This document shows, piece after piece, positions 6,082-11,988 of a DNA stretch of 13,864 nt (positions within the stretch are counted from its first letter, which is position 1; each line of letters starts with the position of its first letter). The DNA lies in assembly GCA_039916225.1 (NCBI GenBank), contig JBDSLU010000139.1, positions 1-13,864 on the forward strand. The letters run 5' to 3'. This DNA is from JBDSLU01 sp039916225. Its GTDB lineage: Bacteria; Acidobacteriota; Vicinamibacteria; Vicinamibacterales; Vicinamibacteraceae. The notes below the pieces were generated by a model. The model had not been told where the DNA came from, did no database searches, and saw only the letters and a program-made list of their open reading frames with translations. The position numbers were made by a program, and so were the translations under genes.

Positions 6082-7614
6082 CTACAACCCGACGAGCGGG
6101 CCGAGCAGCGTGACCGCGGCCACGATCACGACGAAGCTGATGGCGTCGAGCAGCAGTCCGTGGCGCATCATCGCGCCGATCGGCACGTAGCCGGAGCTGT
6201 AGACGATCGCGTTCGGCGCCGTCGAGATCGGCATCATGAAGCCCATGCTGGCGCCCAACGTCGCGGCCAACGCCGGTCGCAGTGGTTCCACCCCGGCGGC
6301 CTGGGCGACGGCGATCGCGACCGGCACGATCATGTTCGCCGAGGCGGCGTTCGAGGTCGCCTCCGACAGCGCGATGGCCGCGCCGGTGAACGCGATCGTC
6401 AACGCCAGTTCCGTGTGCACCGGCAGCACCGAGGTCAGCCCCGCGCCCAGCCAGCTGGCCAAGCCGGTCTCGAAAGCGAGATCGCCCAACGCCAGGCCGC
6501 CGCCGTAGAGCAGGATGATCCCCCAGTCGATGCCGGCGGCCTGGTCCCACGTGAGTGTGAACCGGCGTTGTCGCCAGTCGATCGGCAGGACGAAGAGCAG
6601 CACCGCGCCGATCAGCGCGGCGATGCTCTCGGGGACGGATGCGGCGAAGATCTGCATCGCCCGTGATCCGTCCTGGCCGACGATCGCGGCCAGCCCCGGC
6701 GCGACCCAGAGGAACACCGCCACCGCGAACGCCACGATGACGTTGCGCTGCCCGCGCGTCCACGGGCCGAGCGTGTCGCGTTCCGCCCGGACGAGCGCGA
6801 TCCCTTCCGCATCGACGCGCAGGCCGCGGGCGCCCCACCAGGCGAACCACGCCAGGAGCAGCGCCGTCATCACCAGCACCAGCGGGATGCCGAGACTGCT
6901 CCAGGCCAGGAAGCTGACCGGGTGCCCGCCGAGCCGGGCGATGAAACCCAGGCCGATCAGATTGGGCGGCGTGCCGACCGGCGTCGCCATGCCCCCCACC
7001 GAGGCGGCGAACGACGTGACCAGCATCATGCTGATCGCGAAGCGGCGCAGGGCGTCCGGGGCGACCGTGCCGCGCAAGCCGACGTGGCCGACGATCGACA
7101 GGCCGATCGGGAACAGCATCGCGGTGGTCGCGGTGTTGCTGATCCACATCGAGATGAGCATCGCCACGCCGCCGTAGGCGACGAGCATCCGCACCGCGCT
7201 GGCGCCCACCAGCCGCGAGGACAGGGTCGTGTAGGCGATGCGCCGGTCGAGGCCGTGCACGAACATCGCCTCGGCCAGCACGAAACTGCCGATGAACAGG
7301 AAGATGATCGGATCGGCGAAGGAGGCCAGTGCGCGCCGCGCCGGGGCCACGTGGAAGACGACCGCCAGTGCCGGACCGAGCAGCGCGGTCACCGCCATCG
7401 GCAGCGCCTCGCTCACCCACAGCACGACGACCGCCGCCATCACCGCGGCCAGGCGATGCGCGTTCGTCGAGAGGCCCGAGAGCGGCAGAAGCCACACCAC
7501 CAGCAGGACCGCCGGGGCGATGAAGAGACCGGCGGTACGGCGGCGCCGGTTGAAGCGCTCCTCGGCCGGCGAGTAGGTCTCGACCGCGCCGATCGCCTCG
7601 TGCAGGCGTCTCAT
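6082..7614 (-). CDS. SLC13/DASS-family anion (dicarboxylate/citrate-type) transporter, 510 aa
   Basis: Integral inner-membrane transporter of the divalent anion:Na+ symporter family, which moves di- and tricarboxylates or sulfate, usually with sodium. The first re-entrant motif SNT is S159-N160-T161 (WISNTATTAMLFP), followed by GGMATPVGTPPNLI (208-220). The second repeat has W356...IDWGIILLYGGG (362-373), the second SNT-like motif as S421-N422-A423 (EATSNAASANMIVPV) and MPISTAPNAIVYSSGYV (461-477). About eleven hydrophobic segments fit the fold. The start is ATG 7612-7614, overlapping the stop of the DapF-like gene as ATGA; upstream in-frame sequence is arginine-rich and not part of the protein. 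Ala in place of Thr in the second SNT is a mild deviation. Substrate cannot be told from sequence. Confidence 0.9.
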   Translation of the reverse strand: MRRLHEAIGAVETYSPAEERFNRRRRTAGLFIAPAVLLVVWLLPLSGLSTNAHRLAAVMAAVVVLWVSEALPMAVTALLGPALAVVFHVAPARRALASFADPIIFLFIGSFVLAEAMFVHGLDRRIAYTTLSSRLVGASAVRMLVAYGGVAMLISMWISNTATTAMLFPIGLSIVGHVGLRGTVAPDALRRFAISMMLVTSFAASVGGMATPVGTPPNLIGLGFIARLGGHPVSFLAWSSLGIPLVLVMTALLLAWFAWWGARGLRVDAEGIALVRAERDTLGPWTRGQRNVIVAFAVAVFLWVAPGLAAIVGQDGSRAMQIFAASVPESIAALIGAVLLFVLPIDWRQRRFTLTWDQAAGIDWGIILLYGGGLALGDLAFETGLASWLGAGLTSVLPVHTELALTIAFTGAAIALSEATSNAASANMIVPVAIAVAQAAGVEPLRPALAATLGASMGFMMPISTAPNAIVYSSGYVPIGAMMRHGLLLDAISFVVIVAAVTLLGPLVGL

Positions 7615-8435
7615 GCCGGCGGGGGGCGGAGCCAGCGGCCGCGCAGCACGACCTCGGCCCAGCCGGTCAGCCACACCGTGTTCTGGGCGTCCCACTCGAC
7701 GCGCTGCGAGCCGCCCGGGGCGATGACCTCGACGTCCCGCCCGGCGCCGCCGGCGAACGCCGCCGCGACCGCCGAGGCGCACGAGCCCGTGCCCGACGAT
7801 TCCGTCGGGCCGACCCCGCGCTCCCAGATCAGGATGCGCACGCGATCCGGCGCCTCGACGTGTGCGAGCTCGACGTTCACCGCGTCCGGGAACGCCGGGT
7901 GGTGCTGGAGCGCCGGGCCGATGCGATGCAGGCGAGCCTCGTCGAGCGGACCGAGGATCACGCACTGCGGGTTGCCGACGCGCAGCGTCACGGCGTCGAA
8001 GCGCTCCCCCGCCGCGTCGATGTGCGTCCGGGCGACGTCTTCGGCCGGTCCCATGTCGGCGCGGAAGACGAGGCGCGCGGTGACGTCGTCGCGCGACACC
8101 AGCGTCAGCGTCTTCATGCCGGCCCCGGTCCGCACGTGCAGCGTGTCACCGACCGGCAGCTGCCGATCCTCGGCGAGAATCGCGCCGAGCCCGCGCAGCC
8201 CGTTGCCCGAGACCTCGGACGGACTGCCGTCGGCGTTGAGGAGGCGCATCGTCGCGCCCCGGGCGTCCGGGGTGTAGAGGATCAGCCCGTCGGCGCCGAC
8301 ACCGGTGTGTCGGGCGCAGGTCGCGCGGGCGAACGCGGCCACGTCGAGGCCCTGACTGGCCACGGCCTCGGCGGACGCGTAGAGGAAGTCGTTCCCGTAG
8401 GCGTGCGCCTTCAGGATCTCAATCGAATCGGCCAT
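7611..8435 (-). CDS. dapF: DapF-fold epimerase homologue with both catalytic cysteines replaced by serine, 274 aa
   Basis: Clearly of the diaminopimelate epimerase family: AYGNDF (12-17), HTGVGADGLI (43-52), LNADG (66-70), SGNGLRG (76-82), GNPQCV (154-159), DAVNVEL (184-190), ERGVGPTESSGTGSCAS (205-221). Normal DapF uses two cysteines, in 'CGNG' and 'ACGTG', as a base/acid pair to interconvert LL- and meso-diaminopimelate. Here these are Ser76 (TCG) and Ser214 (TCG), and the usual His of 'GNPHC' is Gln157. Residues that bind the reacting amino-acid head group seem kept (N15, N67, N155, N187, E205, R206). It may have low or altered activity, act on another substrate, or be non-catalytic. The gene symbol therefore marks family only. 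ATG start, no SD; TAGACT lies 12 bases upstream. Overlaps the transporter gene by ATGA. Confidence 0.85.
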   Translation of the reverse strand: MADSIEILKAHAYGNDFLYASAEAVASQGLDVAAFARATCARHTGVGADGLILYTPDARGATMRLLNADGSPSEVSGNGLRGLGAILAEDRQLPVGDTLHVRTGAGMKTLTLVSRDDVTARLVFRADMGPAEDVARTHIDAAGERFDAVTLRVGNPQCVILGPLDEARLHRIGPALQHHPAFPDAVNVELAHVEAPDRVRILIWERGVGPTESSGTGSCASAVAAAFAGGAGRDVEVIAPGGSQRVEWDAQNTVWLTGWAEVVLRGRWLRPPPA

Positions 8436-8447
8436 CGCTGGCTGATG

Positions 8448-8453
8448 AGTCTA
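8448..8453 (-). promoter_or_regulatory. -10-like box before the DapF-like gene
   Basis: TAGACT on the minus strand ends 12 bases before the ATG at 8433-8435 and no Shine-Dalgarno lies between. Transcription from it would leave a leader of only about five bases. No -35 at proper spacing is evident. Confidence 0.3.
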
Positions 8454-8569
8454 GCAGCCCGTGGTGCAAGTCCCGCGAGGCACCGAGACGGGCGAGGCGC
8501 CCGGCGAGCGAGCCGCGAGGAGCGGGCGGGCCAGCGTTGCCGCGGCACCGCCCTCGCCGCGCGATTCGC

Positions 8570-8637
8570 CTACTCGACCTGCCAGGCCAGCGCCGGACTG
8601 GTCGACGCCGCGCCGCGCACGTAGTCGACGACGAGCA
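8570..8637 (-). pseudogene. Detached copy of the EF-hand protein's C-terminal 20 residues
   Basis: The minus strand encodes VVDYVRGAASTSPALAWQVE followed by TAG 8570-8572. The intact gene 195 bases away ends VVDYVRGAASSNPALAWQVE, also with TAG. At the DNA level 8570-8632 aligns without gaps to 8765-8827, and most differences fall at third codon positions. Similarity stops sharply just before VVDY; the sequence on the N-terminal side is unrelated arginine-rich translation with no EF-hand. It is best read as the surviving tail of a second gene copy whose body was lost. Confidence 0.6.
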
Positions 8638-8702
8638 GCCGCCGCGGCTGCCGGCGGCGCGCCCAGCGCCGACGGCTCAGGGCCGCGGCTCCAGAGGCTG
8701 CC

Positions 8703-8727
8703 CGACCCGCGCGGAGGGCGCGGGTCG
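8703..8727 (-). terminator. Perfect 10-bp hairpin downstream of the EF-hand gene
   Basis: CGACCCGCGC (8703-8712) and GCGCGGGTCG (8718-8727) are exact reverse complements around a five-base loop. On the minus strand it begins 37 bases after the EF-hand stop codon. It fits a terminator or mRNA 3' end stabiliser, but no U-run follows. Confidence 0.4.
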
Positions 8728-8764
8728 CACAAACAACGGCCAGGTCGGGCACCGCAGCGCGGCG

Positions 8765-9265
8765 CTATTCGACCTGCCAGGCCAAGGCAGGGTTGCTCGA
8801 TGCGGCGCCGCGGACGTAGTCGACGACGAAGGTCCCCTGCCAGTTGGTGAACTGGAAGCGGTCGCCCTTCACCCAGTCGACCTGGTGACCGAGCTTCTCC
8901 ATCTCGCCCTTGACGTTGGCGTTGAACCACGTCTCGGCGTCGGCCTTGCCGGTCGGCATCGAGCCGGCCTTCTGGGCCGCCGCGGCGAAGGCGTACTTCG
9001 CCGACTTGGCCGGGTCGGCGCCCTTGTTGAAGTCGAAGCCTTCGAACTTCAGGCTGGCGCCGGTGGCGGCGGCACCCGAGGTCGCGGCGGCGGTCGTCAC
9101 CGCGGCCGGGCTCGTCGAGACGCCGGTCTGGACACCGGTCATCAGCTTGGCGAGGAACGAGGTGAATTCTTCGGTCGACAGCTCTCCGTTGCCGTTGCTG
9201 TCGACGGTGCGCATCAGGGATCGCGCCATCTCCTGGATGGACGCGCCCGGCTGGATCGGATTCAT
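8765..9265 (-). CDS. EF-hand protein with conserved C-terminal 'NWQGTFVVDYVRG' domain, 166 aa
   Basis: Residues 22-33 (DSNGNGELSTEE) form a canonical calcium-binding EF-hand loop with ligands at D22, N24, N26, S30 and E33, framed by amphipathic helices. There is only one clear loop. A low-complexity Ala/Thr/Ser linker (about 48-72) leads to a C-terminal domain of about 90 residues with FEGFDFNKGADPAKSAKYAF, AETWFNANVKGEMEKLG and FTNWQGTFVVDYVRG. I recall similar hypothetical proteins from Acidobacteriota but know no function. There is no signal peptide or membrane segment, so a cytoplasmic location is likely. ATG 9263-9265 is preceded by AGGAG seven bases upstream, a good ribosome site. A duplicate of the last 20 codons lies downstream at 8570. 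Confidence 0.75.
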   Translation of the reverse strand: MNPIQPGASIQEMARSLMRTVDSNGNGELSTEEFTSFLAKLMTGVQTGVSTSPAAVTTAAATSGAAATGASLKFEGFDFNKGADPAKSAKYAFAAAAQKAGSMPTGKADAETWFNANVKGEMEKLGHQVDWVKGDRFQFTNWQGTFVVDYVRGAASSNPALAWQVE

Positions 9266-9429
9266 GCGGCTACTCCTGGTGCCAGGATCAGTCCCGGCAC
9301 GGCCCGACAAGGAGCAAGCACGGTGCCCAGGTTGCGCCTGACGGGAAATCCGTGGTTTTCGCGTGCCGCCGCCGCGCGAGGTGTCGTCGCACCGACAGCC
9401 CCGATCCGGGCCGGCGGCTCCCGGCTCCA
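9266..9429. other. Spacer between the barrel and EF-hand genes
   Basis: 164 bases with only the AGGAG ribosome site (9273-9277, minus strand) of the EF-hand gene recognisable. No strong promoter or terminator is visible. Confidence 0.5.
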
Positions 9430-10272
9430 CTACGGCGGCGTGAAGGCGTCCAGTACATGGGTATAGCCCAGCGTGAGGCCGAACCCGGGGTCGCGGGACG
9501 TCGTCCCGACGAGCAGGCCGGCGTCGATCCGGCCGGCGCCGCGCGTGTAGCGGACGCCGCCCCGGAACGTCGCCCTCGACTCGGCGCCCGGTGGCGGGAA
9601 GTCCCAGGCCCACTGGAAGTGTCCGTGTACCTCCCCCACCACCTCGAGGCCCTCCCGCAGCGCGTGGGCCGCCGACAGGCCATAGATCAGCACGTCGAAC
9701 TGCCGGTCGCCACGGATGGGGTCGCCGAGGATGGCCAGGCCGACGTTGCCGACATACCGCGTCGAGCCGGCCGTCTTGCCCACCAGGATCGTCGCCGAGA
9801 AGTCGAGGGTATCGAGGCCCAGCCCGGTCTCGTTGCTGGCGTTGGGGAGCTTGGTGGCCAGCCGCAATCCAATCGACGGCCGCCGGACGTGCTCGCCGAT
9901 GATCTTCAGCTTGGTGGCGATCACCAGGTCGTCGATGTCACTGGTCGAGTCGCCGTCGTCTTTCAGCTTGAAGGCCAGCGGGGCCGGATCCCGCCGGGTG
10001 ATGTCGAGGCGCTGATAGAGCGCGCCGTCGAACTGCAACTCGGCGATCGAGCTGAGCCCGATGCTGACGCCGAGGGTCGGCAGCTTGAGCAGGTTGCCGG
10101 TCAGCCCCGACCCGGGCAGGAAGATGTCGCGGGCCGTCTCGAGACCCGCCTCGACGAGCACCCGGCCGCCGCCGATCGTCTCGGGATCCTCGGTGACCAG
10201 CGGACGCTGCTGCGCGGACACGGGCGCCGTGTGGAGCCAGGCGGCGACGAGAACGACGACGGCCAGACGCAT
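9430..10272 (-). CDS. Exported outer-membrane beta-barrel candidate (phenol MetA-type family), 280 aa
   Basis: An N-terminal signal peptide (MRLAVVVLVAAWLHTAPVSA) ends in a VSA cleavage motif before QQ. The mature start RPLVTEDPETIGGGRVLVEAG resembles the entry motif of the 'putative MetA-pathway of phenol degradation' barrel family (PF13557-like), in which 'RPL.T.D..T...G...LE' begins the barrel. Alternating hydrophobic strands follow to the end (for example RVLVEAGLET, AELQFDGALYQRLDI, VRYTRGAGRIDAGLLVG, FGLTLGYTHVLDAF), fitting a barrel of about a dozen strands in the outer membrane. The family name does not prove a role in phenol degradation; such barrels are functionally poorly defined. 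ATG 10270-10272 has no SD and lies eight bases from a TACGAT box. Divergent from the SDR gene across 29 bases. Confidence 0.6.
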   Translation of the reverse strand: MRLAVVVLVAAWLHTAPVSAQQRPLVTEDPETIGGGRVLVEAGLETARDIFLPGSGLTGNLLKLPTLGVSIGLSSIAELQFDGALYQRLDITRRDPAPLAFKLKDDGDSTSDIDDLVIATKLKIIGEHVRRPSIGLRLATKLPNASNETGLGLDTLDFSATILVGKTAGSTRYVGNVGLAILGDPIRGDRQFDVLIYGLSAAHALREGLEVVGEVHGHFQWAWDFPPPGAESRATFRGGVRYTRGAGRIDAGLLVGTTSRDPGFGLTLGYTHVLDAFTPP

Positions 10273-10280
10273 CGCCCGCC

Positions 10281-10292
10281 ATCGTATAGGAT
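10281..10292. promoter_or_regulatory. Near-palindromic back-to-back -10 boxes in a 29-base divergent spacer
   Basis: ATCGTATAGGAT reads ATCCTATACGAT on the other strand: ten of twelve bases are palindromic. It gives TAGGAT (10287-10292) toward the SDR gene, nine bases before its ATG, and TACGAT (10281-10286) toward the barrel gene, eight bases before its ATG. Neither start has a Shine-Dalgarno. Both mRNAs would start within a few bases of the start codon. No -35 boxes are evident; they would lie inside the opposite coding regions. Confidence 0.5.
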
Positions 10293-10301
10293 GCCCGGCT
10301 G

Positions 10302-11054
10302 ATGTCCACTTCGCCTCGCATCGCCATCGTCACCGGCGCCGGCAGCGGCATCGGCCGCGCTGTCGCGCTCGCCCTGCTCGCCCAGGGGTATCACGTCGCA
10401 CTCGCCGGCCGTCGGGCCGAGGCGCTCGCCGAAACCGCCGCCGTGGCGGCCGCCGGCGACCGGGCGCTGGCCGTGCCCACCGATGTGACCCAGCCGGATG
10501 CCGTGCGCGGATTGTTCGAGCGCGTGCACGCGGCCTGGGATCGTCTCGACCTGTTGTTCAACAACGCCGGAGCCGGCGCCAGCGCGCCGTTCGAGGATCT
10601 GCCGTTCGAGAAATGGCAGGCGGTCGTCGACGTCAACCTGACCGGCATGTTCCTGTGCGCGCAGGGCGCCTTCCGCCAGATGAAGGCGCAGCGTCCGCAG
10701 GGCGGTCGGATCATCAACAACGGATCGATCTCGGCCTTCTCGCCGCGGCCCGATTCCGCGGCCTACGTCGCCACCAAGCACGCCGTCAGCGGCCTGAGCA
10801 AGAGCCTGGCCCTGGACGGCCGCGCCTACGACATCGCCTGTGGGCAGATCGACATCGGCAACGCCGTGACGCCGCTGACCGAGCGCATGCCGGCTGGCGC
10901 CAAGCAGGCGGACGGCGCCATGCGGCCCGAGCCGCGGATGGACGTCGCCCACGTCGCCCAGGCCGTCGTCTTCATGGCCGGACTGCCGCTCGAGACCAAC
11001 GTGCTCTCGATGACGATCATGGCCACCAAGATGCCGTTCGTCGGACGCGGCTGA
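10302..11054 (+). CDS. Short-chain dehydrogenase/reductase (classical SDR), 250 aa
   Basis: A classical SDR with the full motif set: nucleotide-binding TGAGSGIG (11-18), acidic D61-V62 after the fourth strand, NNAG (87-90), N112, catalytic S142, and Y155-x3-K159 in AYVATKHAVSGLSKSLALDG. R37-R38 after the second strand (LAGRRAEAL) favours NADP(H) over NAD(H), by family rule. It should be a cytosolic, probably tetrameric oxidoreductase acting on a hydroxyl/keto group; the substrate is unknown. Length is standard. ATG 10302 has no Shine-Dalgarno and a TAGGAT box lies nine bases before it. The propeller gene follows on the same strand after 55 bases, but with its own promoter-like sequence. Confidence 0.92.
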   Translation: MSTSPRIAIVTGAGSGIGRAVALALLAQGYHVALAGRRAEALAETAAVAAAGDRALAVPTDVTQPDAVRGLFERVHAAWDRLDLLFNNAGAGASAPFEDLPFEKWQAVVDVNLTGMFLCAQGAFRQMKAQRPQGGRIINNGSISAFSPRPDSAAYVATKHAVSGLSKSLALDGRAYDIACGQIDIGNAVTPLTERMPAGAKQADGAMRPEPRMDVAHVAQAVVFMAGLPLETNVLSMTIMATKMPFVGRG

Positions 11055-11072
11055 CGCGGCCGCCCGTCCCGG

Positions 11073-11102
11073 TTGAGTGGACCGACGGGTTCGGCAGATA
11101 CT
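11073..11102 (+). promoter_or_regulatory. Sigma-70-like promoter of the propeller gene
   Basis: TTGAGT (11073-11078) and GATACT (11097-11102) stand 18 bases apart, four of six to each consensus. The -10 ends seven bases before ATG 11110, so the transcript would begin at or one or two bases from the start codon. Confidence 0.45.
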
Positions 11103-11109
11103 CTCGGCC

Positions 11110-11946
11110 ATGAACAAAACGTTATTCTTCGCCGCCGCCGTTGCCGGCGCGTTCGGCGTCGCTGCTCCGCTCGCCGCCCAACCGAAGCTGGTCAAGAAGT
11201 GGGAATCGGAGGCCAGCTTCAAGGTGCCGGAGTCGGTCTACTTCGACAAGGCCGGCAAGGTCCTCTACGTCTCCAACATCGAGGGCGAGCCGTGGGGCAA
11301 GGACGGCGCCGGCTCGATCGGCAAGCTCGGGCTCGACGGCAAGGTCATCGCCGCCGAGTGGGTCAAGGGCCTGAACGCCCCGAAGGGGATGGCCCTGGCC
11401 AAGGGCACGCTGTGGGTGGCCGACCTCAGCGAGGTCGTCGGCATCGACGTCGCCAAGGGCACCATCGCCACACGCGTGCCCGTGCCGGGCGCGTCGCGGC
11501 TCAACGACCTGACGATGGACGCCAAGGGCGCGATCTACGTCTCCGACTCGGAGACCAAGAAGGTGCACAAGATCGTGGGCACCACCGTCACGACGCTCCT
11601 CGAAGGGCTCAAGGGACCGAACGGTCTGCTCGCCCATGGCGCCGATCTGTATCTGCTCGATGCCGGCACGCTGTACCAGGTCCAGGCCGACAAGACGCTG
11701 AAGATGGTGGCCGAGGGCATGGAAGGCGGCACCGACGGCGTCGAGCCGATCAAGGGCGGCGGCTTCATCGTCTCGAGCTGGGGTGGCGTGATCTATCACG
11801 TTGGCGCCGACGGCTCGAAGCACATGCTGATGGACACCCGTCCGGCCAAGCAGAACTCGGCCGACATCGGGTTCGATCCCGATACCGCCACCGTCTACGT
11901 GCCGACGTTCGCCGGGAACACCGTCATCGCCTACGCGCTGCAGTAG
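11110..11946 (+). CDS. Exported SMP-30/NHL-like beta-propeller protein, 278 aa
   Basis: The N-terminus is a signal peptide (MNKTLFFAAAVAGAFGVAAP) with likely cleavage after LAA (residues 21-23), so the mature protein is periplasmic or secreted. The rest is made of repeated four-stranded units with blade-like motifs: PESVYFDKAGKVLYVSN, APKGMALAKGTLWVAD, RLNDLTMDAKGAIYVSDS, GPNGLLAHGADLYLLD, GTDGVEPIKGGGFIVSSW and SADIGFDPDTATVYVPTF. This is a six-bladed propeller of the SMP-30/gluconolactonase or NHL kind. Such proteins include lactonases, but a catalytic metal site cannot be assigned with confidence here. An in-frame GTG at 11077 would put charged residues before the signal peptide and lies upstream of the -10 box, so ATG 11110 is preferred. 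No Shine-Dalgarno. Confidence 0.8.
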   Translation: MNKTLFFAAAVAGAFGVAAPLAAQPKLVKKWESEASFKVPESVYFDKAGKVLYVSNIEGEPWGKDGAGSIGKLGLDGKVIAAEWVKGLNAPKGMALAKGTLWVADLSEVVGIDVAKGTIATRVPVPGASRLNDLTMDAKGAIYVSDSETKKVHKIVGTTVTTLLEGLKGPNGLLAHGADLYLLDAGTLYQVQADKTLKMVAEGMEGGTDGVEPIKGGGFIVSSWGGVIYHVGADGSKHMLMDTRPAKQNSADIGFDPDTATVYVPTFAGNTVIAYALQ

Positions 11947-11988
11947 CGCGCCGCCGCTCGCGTGAGGGCGGGGCGGCCGGCCGGCGGA

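Larger units (their letters stand above)
8436..8764. other. Stretch without an intact gene between the DapF-like and EF-hand genes
   Basis: Besides the -10-like box near 8450 and the tail remnant at 8570-8637, the stretch holds a perfect 10-bp hairpin (8703-8727). Frames crossing the rest are Arg/Pro/Ala-rich translations of GC-rich DNA with no domains. I see nothing else in it. Confidence 0.6.

Noticed and set aside
7615..7965. Long N-terminal extension of the transporter in the same frame
   Set aside because: It lies inside the DapF-like gene, is arginine-rich and low in hydrophobic residues, and the ATG at 7614 matches the family and the ATGA overlap.
8455..8485. GTGGTGCAAGTCCCGC looks like a tRNA T-arm
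   Set aside because: No anticodon arm, D-arm or acceptor pairing can be built around it and the T-loop consensus TTC is TGC here.
11077..11109. Upstream GTG start for the propeller protein
   Set aside because: It would bury the signal peptide behind a charged leader and lies upstream of the probable -10 box.
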